From: UBA8337 sp038143435 | GTDB taxonomy: Bacteria > Pseudomonadota > Alphaproteobacteria > RS24 | Length of the DNA: 31,078 bases | Direction: 5' to 3' | Assembly: GCA_038143435.1 (NCBI GenBank) | Contig: JAYQLX010000005.1 | Span: 1-31,078, forward strand | Shown here: one piece after another, positions 15,113-23,971 of the stretch | How the letters are laid out: each line of letters starts with the position of its first letter | Position numbering within the stretch: the first letter of the stretch is position 1 | Translations under genes and position numbers: made by a program | The notes under the pieces: generated by a model | Told to the model about the DNA's origin: nothing | The model's database searches: none | The model's input: the letters and a program-made list of their open reading frames with translations, nothing else

Positions 15113-18100
15113 TTATTGATTCTCAAGGGGGCGCGTGCCGCCCAATATATCGGCCAATGTCGCCTCAAGCGCCGCTTCATCGAGGCGGTCAATGCGCCCG
15201 TTTTGCGTCCATATGAGCGCGCATTCGACCGGCTTGTCATTTTCGCGCGCCGCTTGCATGAGCGCCCGATAAGCCGCCATTTGCGGCAAATAAGCACCAC
15301 CATTGGTTGCTTCGGGCGGGGTGCCGGTTTTGAAATCGACCAGCAAAACAGCCTCATCGGTCTCCACAAGACGGTCGATTTGTCCCGACAGCGCCAGTTT
15401 TGTGCCGTCATGGCGCGTCAAAAAACCGACAATCGGCGCTTCCGCCAAAGCGGCTTCGGAAAATAGCGGGGCCAGTTCTGCATCATTCAAAAGCGCCACA
15501 ATCTGATGCAGCAAATGGTCAATATCGGCCCCCAAATGATGGGTGAGATAGGCCTGTGCCGCATCATCGCGTTGGACCGGTGCATAGCGCGGCAGGATTT
15601 CCAATAATTTATGCACTACGCGACCGCGCGCCGCGGCGGCGCGCAAGGTTTCATCGTCCAAGCCGCGTCCGGCCACGCCATCGCCGCGATCGGTCAAGCC
15701 CGATGGCGAGAATATTTTATTGCCGAAAAAGCCATAGCCATCGGGCTTTTCACGCGGTGGGGCGCGCATCCAATGCGGCGCATCGGGCAAATTGACAGGC
15801 AGCGCGTCTGTCTCATCATCGGCTTTTTGGAGCGGTTGTTCACCGGCGGCGAGGGCTTGCTGTGCGGCGCTGTCGAGATTTTCGCTAAGCATGGCATACC
15901 AGCTATCGGCCGGTGCTTGCGTGCGGCCTTTTGGCAGCCAGCCACCAATATAGAGCCGGTCGCGGGCCCGCGTCATGGCGACATATAAAAGCCGCTTTTC
16001 TTCTTGCAAGGCGGCTTGGTGCGCCGCTTCGACCTGCGCCGCATTATAGCTGTCGCGCAAGGCTTGGCTGGCGCGCCATAGGGGCAAGGTCTCACCGCCC
16101 GGCGTCTCGGCAAATTGCATGCGCTCTTGCACGCCGCTGCCGCCCACGGCGCGGCACGTATCGGGCAAGAAGACAATCGGCGCTTCCAGTCCTTTGGCAC
16201 CATGCACGGTCATAATGCGCACCGCTCCGCCGCGCGCTTCCATATCGCGCTTAATGTCTTGGCTGCCTTGACGCAACCAATGGACAAAGCCTTGCAGGCT
16301 GGCCGCATGCGTCGCCTCATAGGCCAGTGCCAAGCGCAGCAATTCGCTCAACGGGTCGTCAATTTCAGGTCCCAAGCGCGCGCTCAATAATTTATGCCCG
16401 CCTTCAGCTCCCAAAAATTGCGCCAATAATTCATAAGGCGAGAGGAAATCGCATTGGCGCAGCAGCCAAGCCAGCCGTTCATGCGCCGCTTTTAATTTTT
16501 CATTATCGGTTTTTTCCGCCGCTGTGCGCAGCGCGTCAAACAGTGTGGATTTGCGCCCATGCGCCAAAGAGAACAGCGCGTCTTCATCAAGCCCGCCCAG
16601 CGGGCTGCGCAGAAATATGGCAACCGCCATATCATCGGACGGGTTGAGCGCAATATCGAGCGCGACCAGCATATCGGCAACCGCCAATTGCTGCAGCAGC
16701 ACCATGCGGTCAGCACCGGCGACATTAATCTGCCGACGTTTAAGCGCACGGCTCAATTCCGGTACAAACGCATCGCGTTTGCGCACCAGAACCAAAATAT
16801 CACCGGCCGTGATGTTTTGCGTCGGGTCGCCCAATAACGCATCGATTTTCTCGGCAATATGGTGTGCCAGTTTTTGCCGTCCACCGGCCGCGGCGATTTC
16901 GGGAATTTGCCACGCCGCCATATCATCATCGGCGCGCGGCGTTTCAAAAGCAGGCCATATTTCAACATGGCCGATGGCCTCGCCGCGTTGGGCAATATGG
17001 TGCATCGGGTCTGCGCCCGCCGTCACCCCGTGACGCATGTCATTCTCGGCAAAAAGCAAATCGACGGCCTGCAAAATTTGCGGTGCCGAGCGCCATGAAT
17101 GGTTCATCGGCACGCGCGCAAATTGCCCGCCAATGGCGTTCACCACGTCTTCAAAATAATCACCCTGACGGGCAAAACCGCGCGGGTCAGCGCCTTGAAA
17201 GCTGAAAATGGACTGTTTTTCATCGCCGACGGCAAATAAGGTGCGCGCCGCGCCATCGCGTCCCGACAGGCCGGCATCGTCAAAAAACGCATCGGCCAGC
17301 GCCTTGATGACGCGCCATTGCGCCGGGCTGGTATCTTGCGCCTCATCGACCAAAATATGCTCAAGCCCGTTATCGATTTTGAACAACACCCATTGCGCGG
17401 CCCCCTGAGCGCTCAACATGCGGTCGGTCATGGCGACCAAATCGTCATAATCGAGCACGGCGCGGCGGTTTTTTTCGGCTGCATAAAGGCTCAGTAAAGC
17501 CTCAGCAAAATCATAAAGTGCCGCGGTTAGGCGATAATTGTTCAGCGCTTTGACCTGTTCATCAAGCCGCGCCATATCTTCGGCGGCGCTATCCATCGCA
17601 GCGGCCAATTCGGGGTTTTTCGAGGCCAGCGGGGCATTGTAAAGGGTTTGGCGCGCCCCGCCCTGTTCGGTGAAAAACACGCTGCGCAAATGGACCCAAG
17701 CGGTTTCCGCACCCGGCGCGCCGGTTTTTGCATATGCGTCCAGCCATTTTTGCAAACGCGCCGCCTGTTTTTGATCATTGGCCGTGCCGCCCTCATACCA
17801 AGCCATTGCAGCTTTTCCCGTAGCGAGAAATTTCTGCCCTGCTTGGTGCAGCACGGTTGTCGGGTCGGGCAAAGTGCCATCGGCTTGCCGCCCTTTATCA
17901 AGCTGCATGGCTTGCGCCAATATACGTAAATTTTCGGCGGCCCGGGCGCTGTCAAAAGTGCCGCGCCGCGCCAAAATTTGGCGTCCCAATGCGATGACAT
18001 CATTTTCCGCCAAAGCCCGTGTCAGCACCGCCATCGCTTCGGTGCGCGCTGCGCTATGCGTGCCGAGCAATAAATCGGCAATAATGGCGCTTTGCAGGCT

Positions 18101-18550
18101 TTGCGCTTCCTGCTCATCCATCAAGTCGAAATGCGGCGACAGGCCGGCCTCCAGCGGGAACCGTTTGAGCAGGCTCTCGCAAAAACCGTGAATGGTCTGC
18201 ACCCGCAAACCGCCGGGTGTTTCAAGCGCACGGGCGAATAAAATCCGCGCCGCGTGCAGGGTTTTTTCATCGGCCGTGCTGCCCAGCCTTTCGCCAATCG
18301 CCGCTTGTAACGCCGCGTCATCGAGCAGGGCCCATTCGGCCAATAGGTCGAATAAGCGGCTTTGCATTTCCGCCGCCGCGGCGCGCGTATAGGTCAGGCA
18401 CAGCAATTTTTCCGGTGCCACCCCATCGAGCATGAGGCGCACCAGCCGCGACACCAGAATATAGGTTTTACCGGCGCCGGCATTGGCCCCGACCCAAGCC
18501 GACCCGTGCGGGTTGAGCGCATCATTTGGGGTTGCCTCAGTTGCGCTCAT
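15113..18550 (-). CDS. addA: Double-strand break repair helicase-nuclease AddA
   Basis: The 1145-residue UvrD-family helicase and nuclease processes double-strand DNA ends for RecA-dependent repair, with AddB as partner. Helicase motifs are all present in order: Walker A GANAGAGKT (residues about 21-29), LCLTYTRAAAAEM, DEAQD (about 400), FAVGDEKQSIFSFQGADP, NHSWRS, the VHGAKGLEAPIVFLPDT motif V and LLYVAMTRARDRLYIGG. A RecB-type nuclease domain closes the protein (VDFKTG near 1070, then YLPQMAAYRALM). The ATG at 18550 is chosen because GAGGAGGACGAGGC precedes it and it overlaps the addB TGA as ATGA; an in-frame start seven codons earlier lacks this. Intact throughout. Confidence 0.96.
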   Translation of the reverse strand: MSATEATPNDALNPHGSAWVGANAGAGKTYILVSRLVRLMLDGVAPEKLLCLTYTRAAAAEMQSRLFDLLAEWALLDDAALQAAIGERLGSTADEKTLHAARILFARALETPGGLRVQTIHGFCESLLKRFPLEAGLSPHFDLMDEQEAQSLQSAIIADLLLGTHSAARTEAMAVLTRALAENDVIALGRQILARRGTFDSARAAENLRILAQAMQLDKGRQADGTLPDPTTVLHQAGQKFLATGKAAMAWYEGGTANDQKQAARLQKWLDAYAKTGAPGAETAWVHLRSVFFTEQGGARQTLYNAPLASKNPELAAAMDSAAEDMARLDEQVKALNNYRLTAALYDFAEALLSLYAAEKNRRAVLDYDDLVAMTDRMLSAQGAAQWVLFKIDNGLEHILVDEAQDTSPAQWRVIKALADAFFDDAGLSGRDGAARTLFAVGDEKQSIFSFQGADPRGFARQGDYFEDVVNAIGGQFARVPMNHSWRSAPQILQAVDLLFAENDMRHGVTAGADPMHHIAQRGEAIGHVEIWPAFETPRADDDMAAWQIPEIAAAGGRQKLAHHIAEKIDALLGDPTQNITAGDILVLVRKRDAFVPELSRALKRRQINVAGADRMVLLQQLAVADMLVALDIALNPSDDMAVAIFLRSPLGGLDEDALFSLAHGRKSTLFDALRTAAEKTDNEKLKAAHERLAWLLRQCDFLSPYELLAQFLGAEGGHKLLSARLGPEIDDPLSELLRLALAYEATHAASLQGFVHWLRQGSQDIKRDMEARGGAVRIMTVHGAKGLEAPIVFLPDTCRAVGGSGVQERMQFAETPGGETLPLWRASQALRDSYNAAQVEAAHQAALQEEKRLLYVAMTRARDRLYIGGWLPKGRTQAPADSWYAMLSENLDSAAQQALAAGEQPLQKADDETDALPVNLPDAPHWMRAPPREKPDGYGFFGNKIFSPSGLTDRGDGVAGRGLDDETLRAAAARGRVVHKLLEILPRYAPVQRDDAAQAYLTHHLGADIDHLLHQIVALLNDAELAPLFSEAALAEAPIVGFLTRHDGTKLALSGQIDRLVETDEAVLLVDFKTGTPPEATNGGAYLPQMAAYRALMQAARENDKPVECALIWTQNGRIDRLDEAALEATLADILGGTRPLENQ

Positions 18551-21500
18551 GCCTCGTCCTCCTCTTGCCATTCGGGGCAGCGCGCCAAATGGTCAAACGG
18601 TAAATCGGTAAGATTATTGGCACCGAAACGCGGGCGCGGGCGAATATGGACGGGATAGGCTTGCGCCGCGTCATCATAGGTCTGCATCAGGCGGCGCACC
18701 ATGTCGAGCGCGCCGTCAATCAGCGCTTCATTGCTGGCAAAATGCTTTGCCTCGGCCGCCGGTGTGCGCCCGCTCAAGCGCAAATAGGTCAGCGCTGCGC
18801 TATGGCCCGATATGTCGTCCCCCGCTTCGCCAAAACCGCCATCGCGCAAAATCGCCGCTTCCAGCGTCAATTGCGGTGCCAAATGCCCGGTGACGGCTTT
18901 TTGGCTCGGCGGTTGGCCGGATTTATAGTCGATAATTTCATAGGCACCGTTTTTCAGCCGGTCAATGCGGTCGGCTTTGGCGGTCACGGTGATGTCGCCC
19001 AGTTGCAAATGGCCGCTCACCTCAACATGGCTGGCCGCAATATGCGCGGCGCGGTCGGCTTCATAATCTGCCAACCATAGGGCCAGCGCCTGCAGCCGCG
19101 CCTGCCAAAATTGCATCAACGCGGCACCACCACCATGCAAAGCCTCTTCTTCTCGGGCAAGCGTCAAAAAAGCGGCTGATGCATTATCCGCTTGATGATG
19201 CCCGCCGGCGATGAATTTCTCCATCAGCGCATGCAGAAAAATGCCGCGATGGGCCGCATTGGGCGGCGCGTCAACCGCATCAAGGGCCCGCAAATTGAGT
19301 ATTTTGCGGGCGTAAATCTCATAAGGATTGTGCAAAAGCGTTTCGATTTGCGTGACCGATAATTGTTTCGGCCTTGCCGCTTTGGGCGGGCGCGGTTGGG
19401 GCGCTGTGGCAGGGCTCACCGCCTCGGCGCTGTGGTCCAAGCTTTGCCACCAGCCGATAAGCGCATCGCCTTTTTGGCGTGGCAATTTTCCGGCAAAGGT
19501 TTCGATGCGCCGCAGCCAGCGCGCCGCCACGCTGGGCGCGCCATCAATTTTCTTGGCCCGCGTCAAAAATATTTCCGGTGCGGCGGCGGCCTGCACAAAA
19601 TCATGCGCCGCTTGCCCGATTTGGCGTTCCGGCTGGCTCATGCCCAATTTCTCGCGCATCGGGCGCGACAACCAGGGCCCGGTTTCCGGCATGGGCGGCC
19701 AAACGGTTTCATTCAGCGCCCCCAAAATCATCACATCGGCCTGCATGAGGCGCGCTTCCAATGGCCCCAAAATCGACAAGCGCGGTTGCCCGGGGGCTTG
19801 GCGGCGCACATTTTGACGCCGCAACCACATGTCGAAAAGGGCCGGAAAATCACCCCATCTCATGGGCGGGGCGAGCGCGCTATGGGCGTGCAGCATGTCG
19901 AACAGAGCGGCCAAAGCGCGGCCTTCTTCGTCATTTTTGAACAAAATATCGGCACCGGTTTCGCCTTCGGTGTTTTCCGCTTCGGCCAATAAGGCTGACG
20001 CGCATTGCATCAGCGCCGTCAAATAATCGCTCATCCGCGCTTTAGCCTTTGTCGCCGCAAGCGCGGCAAAGGCCGTTTCCAAGCGGTGCAGTAAATCAAT
20101 GGCGGCTTTTTTCTCGTCGGCGGCAAGTTTTTCTTTGCTGTCCAGCAAGGTGCGATATCCGCTCATGCCGCCAAACGGGCGCGGCCCACGTAAGACGGCA
20201 TTTTCCAATAGCCGCACATGCTGCAAATGCCGACCGCGTTTTTGCCCGAGACAGACCAGCGGATGTTTCATCAGTGCCAATAAATCGACCGGCGCAAATT
20301 GGCCGTGATGGGCCTGTAAAATCAGCCGCAAAAGACGCGCGCGCGGCAGATTGGCCAGCGGTTGGCCTGCCGAATCGTCAATATTAATGTCCCAGCGTTT
20401 CAATTCGGCTGCCACGCGGCGTGCCAAATTACGGTCGCGCGTCACCAAAGCGGCGGTTTTCTCGGGCTCTTCCAGCACGCCGCGCATGGCCAGCGCAATG
20501 GCACCGGCTTCGGCACGCATATCGGGCGCTTCAATCAGCGTCAGCCCGTCAAAAGCCGCCGCCGGATGGGGCGCGTCGCCATGTGCGGCCTGTGGGGCTT
20601 GTGCGGCTTGTGCCGTTTTTTGTTCAATCCAATGGGCGGTTTCTTGTGCCGGCACCAGCGCTTGATTGAGCAGTTGCGCCCGCGCCGAGGCCTGTGTTGT
20701 GCCGGGGAAAGCCTGCACATCTGCGCGTCCGGCAGCCATATGGTCGAGCAATTGCGCCAGCGCATATTGCGGGTGCACATCATCTTTGCCGACGGCGCGC
20801 CATAAATCATCGCTTGCCGCCTCATCCAAGCCCGGCAACACCACGGCACCGCGCGGCAGGCGCGCAATCACCGCCAATAAATCAGCCGTGGCCCGAATGG
20901 AGCCGGTCGAACCGGCGGCGATAATCGGCCGGTCGGGCGGGTCGGTTTGCCAGTTCGCGCAGCGTTTTTGCAGCAAGGCATTACGCCGCGCCGTCGGGTC
21001 CATTTGCCCCAATTCTTGCAATTGCGCAGGCCAAAAGCGCAATACGATATTGAGCAGAGCGACAATATGCTGCCAATTTTCCGCCAATTCCTCCGGCGCC
21101 AAATCATCAAGCCGCTCCAGCCGCGCCTGCTCATTTTGCGTCTGGTCGAGAAAGCGCTCCAAATCATGCACCAGCGCCGATAATTTGACGGCATTGAGCG
21201 GCGTTTCATCGGCCGCATTGAACCGGCCCAAGCCGCCTTGTGCGGCCCATTTTTCCACCAATGGCAGCAAGTAAAAATGCCGCGCCATTTTGTCAATGGC
21301 GGGCGGCAAATCATCATCGGGCATGGCGGCGCTCAGCGTATCGGGCAGTTCCTCATCCAAATCGCCCAGCGTGTCGATGCGCGGCAGCAAAAGCGCTTGG
21401 CGTCCCGCTTCGGCCGCTTGCGCCAGCAATTCTCCGGCCAGCATGCGCGCGGCTCGCCGTGTCGGCAGTAAAATTTGCACTTCTTCAAGGCGGCAAGAAC

Positions 21501-21645
21501 CGAATAGTGCATGGCGCTGCCCATCGTCGAGAAGCGCAGCAGCCAGCTTGGGCAAAAACGGTTGACCGGCCGCAATATTGTAAATATGCGGAACCCCGCT
21601 TTGTGGCGTTTCGGCGCGTTCAGAATCACTCGGCGTTTGGCTCAT
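18547..21645 (-). CDS. addB: Double-strand break repair protein AddB
   Basis: AddB (1032 residues) is the second subunit of the AddAB helicase-nuclease. It is an inactivated helicase-like protein with a C-terminal RecB-family nuclease domain, seen at AKADRIDRLKNGAYEIIDYK near residue 900 with the DYKSG catalytic motif. The N-terminal part has LPTRRAARML, and the centre DVMILGALNETVWPP, a region characteristic of AddB. In other organisms AddB helps recognise Chi; no Chi can be named here. It overlaps addA by four bases. The start at 21645 has no good ribosome site; a TATAAT lies six bases upstream, which raises the possibility of a leaderless transcript. It follows the nucleotidyltransferase gene by 49 bases. 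Confidence 0.94.
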   Translation of the reverse strand: MSQTPSDSERAETPQSGVPHIYNIAAGQPFLPKLAAALLDDGQRHALFGSCRLEEVQILLPTRRAARMLAGELLAQAAEAGRQALLLPRIDTLGDLDEELPDTLSAAMPDDDLPPAIDKMARHFYLLPLVEKWAAQGGLGRFNAADETPLNAVKLSALVHDLERFLDQTQNEQARLERLDDLAPEELAENWQHIVALLNIVLRFWPAQLQELGQMDPTARRNALLQKRCANWQTDPPDRPIIAAGSTGSIRATADLLAVIARLPRGAVVLPGLDEAASDDLWRAVGKDDVHPQYALAQLLDHMAAGRADVQAFPGTTQASARAQLLNQALVPAQETAHWIEQKTAQAAQAPQAAHGDAPHPAAAFDGLTLIEAPDMRAEAGAIALAMRGVLEEPEKTAALVTRDRNLARRVAAELKRWDINIDDSAGQPLANLPRARLLRLILQAHHGQFAPVDLLALMKHPLVCLGQKRGRHLQHVRLLENAVLRGPRPFGGMSGYRTLLDSKEKLAADEKKAAIDLLHRLETAFAALAATKAKARMSDYLTALMQCASALLAEAENTEGETGADILFKNDEEGRALAALFDMLHAHSALAPPMRWGDFPALFDMWLRRQNVRRQAPGQPRLSILGPLEARLMQADVMILGALNETVWPPMPETGPWLSRPMREKLGMSQPERQIGQAAHDFVQAAAAPEIFLTRAKKIDGAPSVAARWLRRIETFAGKLPRQKGDALIGWWQSLDHSAEAVSPATAPQPRPPKAARPKQLSVTQIETLLHNPYEIYARKILNLRALDAVDAPPNAAHRGIFLHALMEKFIAGGHHQADNASAAFLTLAREEEALHGGGAALMQFWQARLQALALWLADYEADRAAHIAASHVEVSGHLQLGDITVTAKADRIDRLKNGAYEIIDYKSGQPPSQKAVTGHLAPQLTLEAAILRDGGFGEAGDDISGHSAALTYLRLSGRTPAAEAKHFASNEALIDGALDMVRRLMQTYDDAAQAYPVHIRPRPRFGANNLTDLPFDHLARCPEWQEEDEA

Positions 21646-21650
21646 GCGCC

Positions 21651-21656
21651 ATTATA
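21651..21656 (-). promoter_or_regulatory. Possible -10 box giving a leaderless addB transcript
   Basis: A perfect TATAAT on the minus strand ends six bases before the addB ATG, so a transcript would begin at or very near the start codon. No convincing -35 box stands 16-18 bases upstream (TGAGCC at 17). The absence of a ribosome site for addB fits, but a single hexamer is weak evidence. Confidence 0.3.
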
Positions 21657-21682
21657 GCATGGCATGGGGCGAGGCTCATAAA

Positions 21683-21706
21683 GCCGCGCTTTGTTTAGGG
21701 CGCGGC
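21683..21706 (-). terminator. Possible terminator after the murU-like gene
   Basis: GCCGCGC and GCGCGGC (21683-21689 and 21700-21706) form a seven-base-pair GC stem around a ten-base loop that spans the stop codon. On the minus strand it is followed by TTTATG. It could attenuate transcription into addB, though the T-run is short. Confidence 0.35.
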
Positions 21707-22408
21707 CAGATAATCTTGCGCCGCTTGGCGCCCTTCAGGTGTGCCAACATGCATCCAATGGCCGTCAAGCATATGACCGAACAGGGCGTCTCGCGCTTGC
21801 GCCGCATCATAAACCGTGTTCAAGGAAAAAGCCCCGTCGGGCAGGGCATCAAAAAGGCAAGGCTTGAGAATTTGCACGCCGGCGAAAATATGCGCCGCCG
21901 CCTCTTCCGCGCGCCGCGTCAAACGGCGGTCGGCATGCAACACATAATCGCCCTTGCCGTCATAGCCGCTGGCGTGGTGCCTTGCGCTCAACAACAAAAG
22001 CGCATCCATCGCTGCGGCGTCAAAACCCCGCATCATTTGCGCCAGCGCCTGATTGGCATTATCGGTTTCGTGCCATAAGACATCGCCATTGGCGACGAGA
22101 AACGGCGCGTCGCCCAAAAGCGGTAGGGCTTTTTTGACGCCGCCGCCGGTTTCCAATAAAGCGGCGCGTTCGTCTGAAAACACAATCTCGCAAACCCCGT
22201 CATAGGCCGCCATAGCGCGCTCAATGATATCAGCCTTGTGGTGCAGATTGATGATGATTTTTTTAATGCCCGCTTGTTCAAGCCGCATCACCATACGCAT
22301 GAGCAGGCTTTGACCGCCAATTTTGGTCAGCGGCTTGGGCGGGTCATCGGCTTGCGCTTGCATGCGTGTGCCTTTGCCGGCGGCCAAAATCATCGCATTT
22401 TTAATCAT
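21695..22408 (-). CDS. murU: MurU-like nucleotidyltransferase
   Basis: The 237-residue protein is a sugar-nucleotide pyrophosphorylase: LAAGKGTRM (residues 8-16) and PKPL (24-27) bind the nucleotide, IINLHHKAD is the usual second strand, and ETGGGVKKALPLLG and VANGDVLW are characteristic of MurU-type enzymes. In Pseudomonas, MurU makes UDP-MurNAc from MurNAc-1-phosphate, which AmgK supplies, in peptidoglycan recycling. The adjoining upstream gene here encodes an AmgK-like kinase, so the same pathway is likely. The ATG at 22408 is preferred over an in-frame upstream start because of GGAG seven bases before it and because it overlaps the upstream gene by eight bases. Confidence 0.88.
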   Translation of the reverse strand: MIKNAMILAAGKGTRMQAQADDPPKPLTKIGGQSLLMRMVMRLEQAGIKKIIINLHHKADIIERAMAAYDGVCEIVFSDERAALLETGGGVKKALPLLGDAPFLVANGDVLWHETDNANQALAQMMRGFDAAAMDALLLLSARHHASGYDGKGDYVLHADRRLTRRAEEAAAHIFAGVQILKPCLFDALPDGAFSLNTVYDAAQARDALFGHMLDGHWMHVGTPEGRQAAQDYLAAP

Positions 22409-23936
22409 TCTCAAGCTCCAGCGCCTGCGCGGCATATTGCGCCAGCCAAGCGGCCACGGGCTGCAAAACCTGGGCCTGCAAATGTGTTTTCAAATAGCCG
22501 ATAATGCGCGGCATATGGGCCAGATAGGCCGGTTTGCCGTCGCGTTCAGCAAGGCGGATGAAAATACCGGCAATTTTCAAATTGCGCTGCACACAAGCAA
22601 TGGCAAAAGCATCGGTGAAAGCCCGGCGCGCTGCTGCGTCATCGCCAAATCGCTTATCCATATAATGCGCCAGCATATGTTCCCGATTGCCGGCACTGAC
22701 ATTTATGCGCGCATCGCAGACAAGCGAAGCGACATCATAAGCGGCATGGCCCCGAAGCGCGTCTTGCACGTCAATCAGGCCGATGCGATGGCGGCCCTGC
22801 GCCGCGTCTCGCCATATGAGATTGACCGAATGATAATCGCGCAACACGGTGACCTTATCAGTTTTCATCAAGTCATCGCCGAGGCGGCGCCATATGTCGT
22901 GCCATTCCTTTTGCGCCGCTGCGTCAATCTCAATGCCACGCCAGGGCAAAAACCAATCGGTGAATAAGGCGGCCTCAACCGCCTGCACTGCGCCGTCATA
23001 AACGGCCAGAAAATCGGGCGGGGAGTGACGGTGAAGATACAAAAGATTTTCGACCGCCTCATAATAAAACACCGCGCGGTCAATCGGCTCGATACCGGTT
23101 TCGGGGGCGGCCAAATGGCGGTCGCCGAAATCTTCCAGCACGGCAAAGCCCTTATCGCGGTCGCAGGCATAAAGTTGTGGTGCGGCCATTCCGACATCAC
23201 GCAGCCAGTTCACCATATCGGCAAAGCGCGGCATGGCTTCGGCCAAATGGGCAATTTGGCTATAGGGCTTGCCGTCATAAACCGGTGGCCCGTCAGGCAT
23301 GGCTTGCCAATCCATTAAGACGGCGCTGCTTTCCCTACCTGCCTCTTTGCCCGTCTTGTTATCCGTCGCGCTGACCAGCCGTTCATAGCGCCGCGTCGAG
23401 GCATCTCCGGCCAATGGCATGCGGTCAGCGGCGCGCCAATCCGTATTGGAAAGAAAATCGGTCAAAGCGGCATCGCGCGCCGCGGTTTTGCCAAGCGCGG
23501 CCAATATGTCGGCACCCGCTTCAATGGAAATGAGGCGGCCATGAGCCGCCATATCAAGCGTCACATGAATATCGGCTTCGGGCAGCGCGCCGTCCCCGTT
23601 TTGCGGCCATTCAATCAGGCAAATATGGTCGGTCACCGCCTCGAGCAAGCCCAATTCGTCAATTTCTTGCGGGTTTGCGAGGCGATAGAGATCAGCATGC
23701 CATATCGGCACTGATGCTTCATAGGGTTGCACCAAAGCGAAGCTGGGGCTTGGCACTTGCGTGGCTTGGCCGCAAATGGCGCGGATAAGCCCGCGCGCAA
23801 AGGCGGTTTTGCCGACCCCCAAATCACCATGCAGAAAAATCAAACATGGCCCATCAAGCGCCGCCGCCAGCCAGCTCGCCACGCGTGCACTGGCCGCCTC
23901 ATCGACACTGTCATAGGTAAATTTGCGTTCCGCCAT
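22401..23936 (-). CDS. TsaE-AmgK fusion: tRNA t6A ATPase and sugar kinase
   Basis: The 511-residue protein joins two families. Residues 1 to about 150 are TsaE, the ATPase of the complex that makes N6-threonylcarbamoyl-adenosine at tRNA position 37: P-loop GDLGVGKT (37-44), VPSPSF (61-66), HADLYRL (80-86) and LIEWP (107-111). Residues about 170-511 are an APH-fold phosphotransferase of the AmgK type: LAGDASTRRYERL, VLEDFGDR, the catalytic loop LRDYHSVNL with Asp367 and Asn372, and LIDVQDALRGH with metal-binding Asp389. AmgK phosphorylates MurNAc and GlcNAc at C1 for the MurU route, and the murU-like gene overlaps the 3' end. Fused TsaE/phosphotransferase proteins are known in Alphaproteobacteria. 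The linkage between tRNA modification and wall recycling is not explained by known biology. Confidence 0.92.
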   Translation of the reverse strand: MAERKFTYDSVDEAASARVASWLAAALDGPCLIFLHGDLGVGKTAFARGLIRAICGQATQVPSPSFALVQPYEASVPIWHADLYRLANPQEIDELGLLEAVTDHICLIEWPQNGDGALPEADIHVTLDMAAHGRLISIEAGADILAALGKTAARDAALTDFLSNTDWRAADRMPLAGDASTRRYERLVSATDNKTGKEAGRESSAVLMDWQAMPDGPPVYDGKPYSQIAHLAEAMPRFADMVNWLRDVGMAAPQLYACDRDKGFAVLEDFGDRHLAAPETGIEPIDRAVFYYEAVENLLYLHRHSPPDFLAVYDGAVQAVEAALFTDWFLPWRGIEIDAAAQKEWHDIWRRLGDDLMKTDKVTVLRDYHSVNLIWRDAAQGRHRIGLIDVQDALRGHAAYDVASLVCDARINVSAGNREHMLAHYMDKRFGDDAAARRAFTDAFAIACVQRNLKIAGIFIRLAERDGKPAYLAHMPRIIGYLKTHLQAQVLQPVAAWLAQYAAQALELEND

Positions 23937-23951
23937 ATCTGCTTTTACGAA

Positions 23952-23968
23952 GCCGACACGGTTTCGGC
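23952..23968 (-). other. Small hairpin between ahcY and the tsaE fusion gene
   Basis: GCCGA and TCGGC (23952-23956, 23964-23968) form a five-pair stem with a seven-base loop, three bases after the ahcY stop on the minus strand. Only TTCGTAAAAG follows, so termination is doubtful. It may slow or process the transcript. Confidence 0.25.
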
Positions 23969-23971
23969 AAG

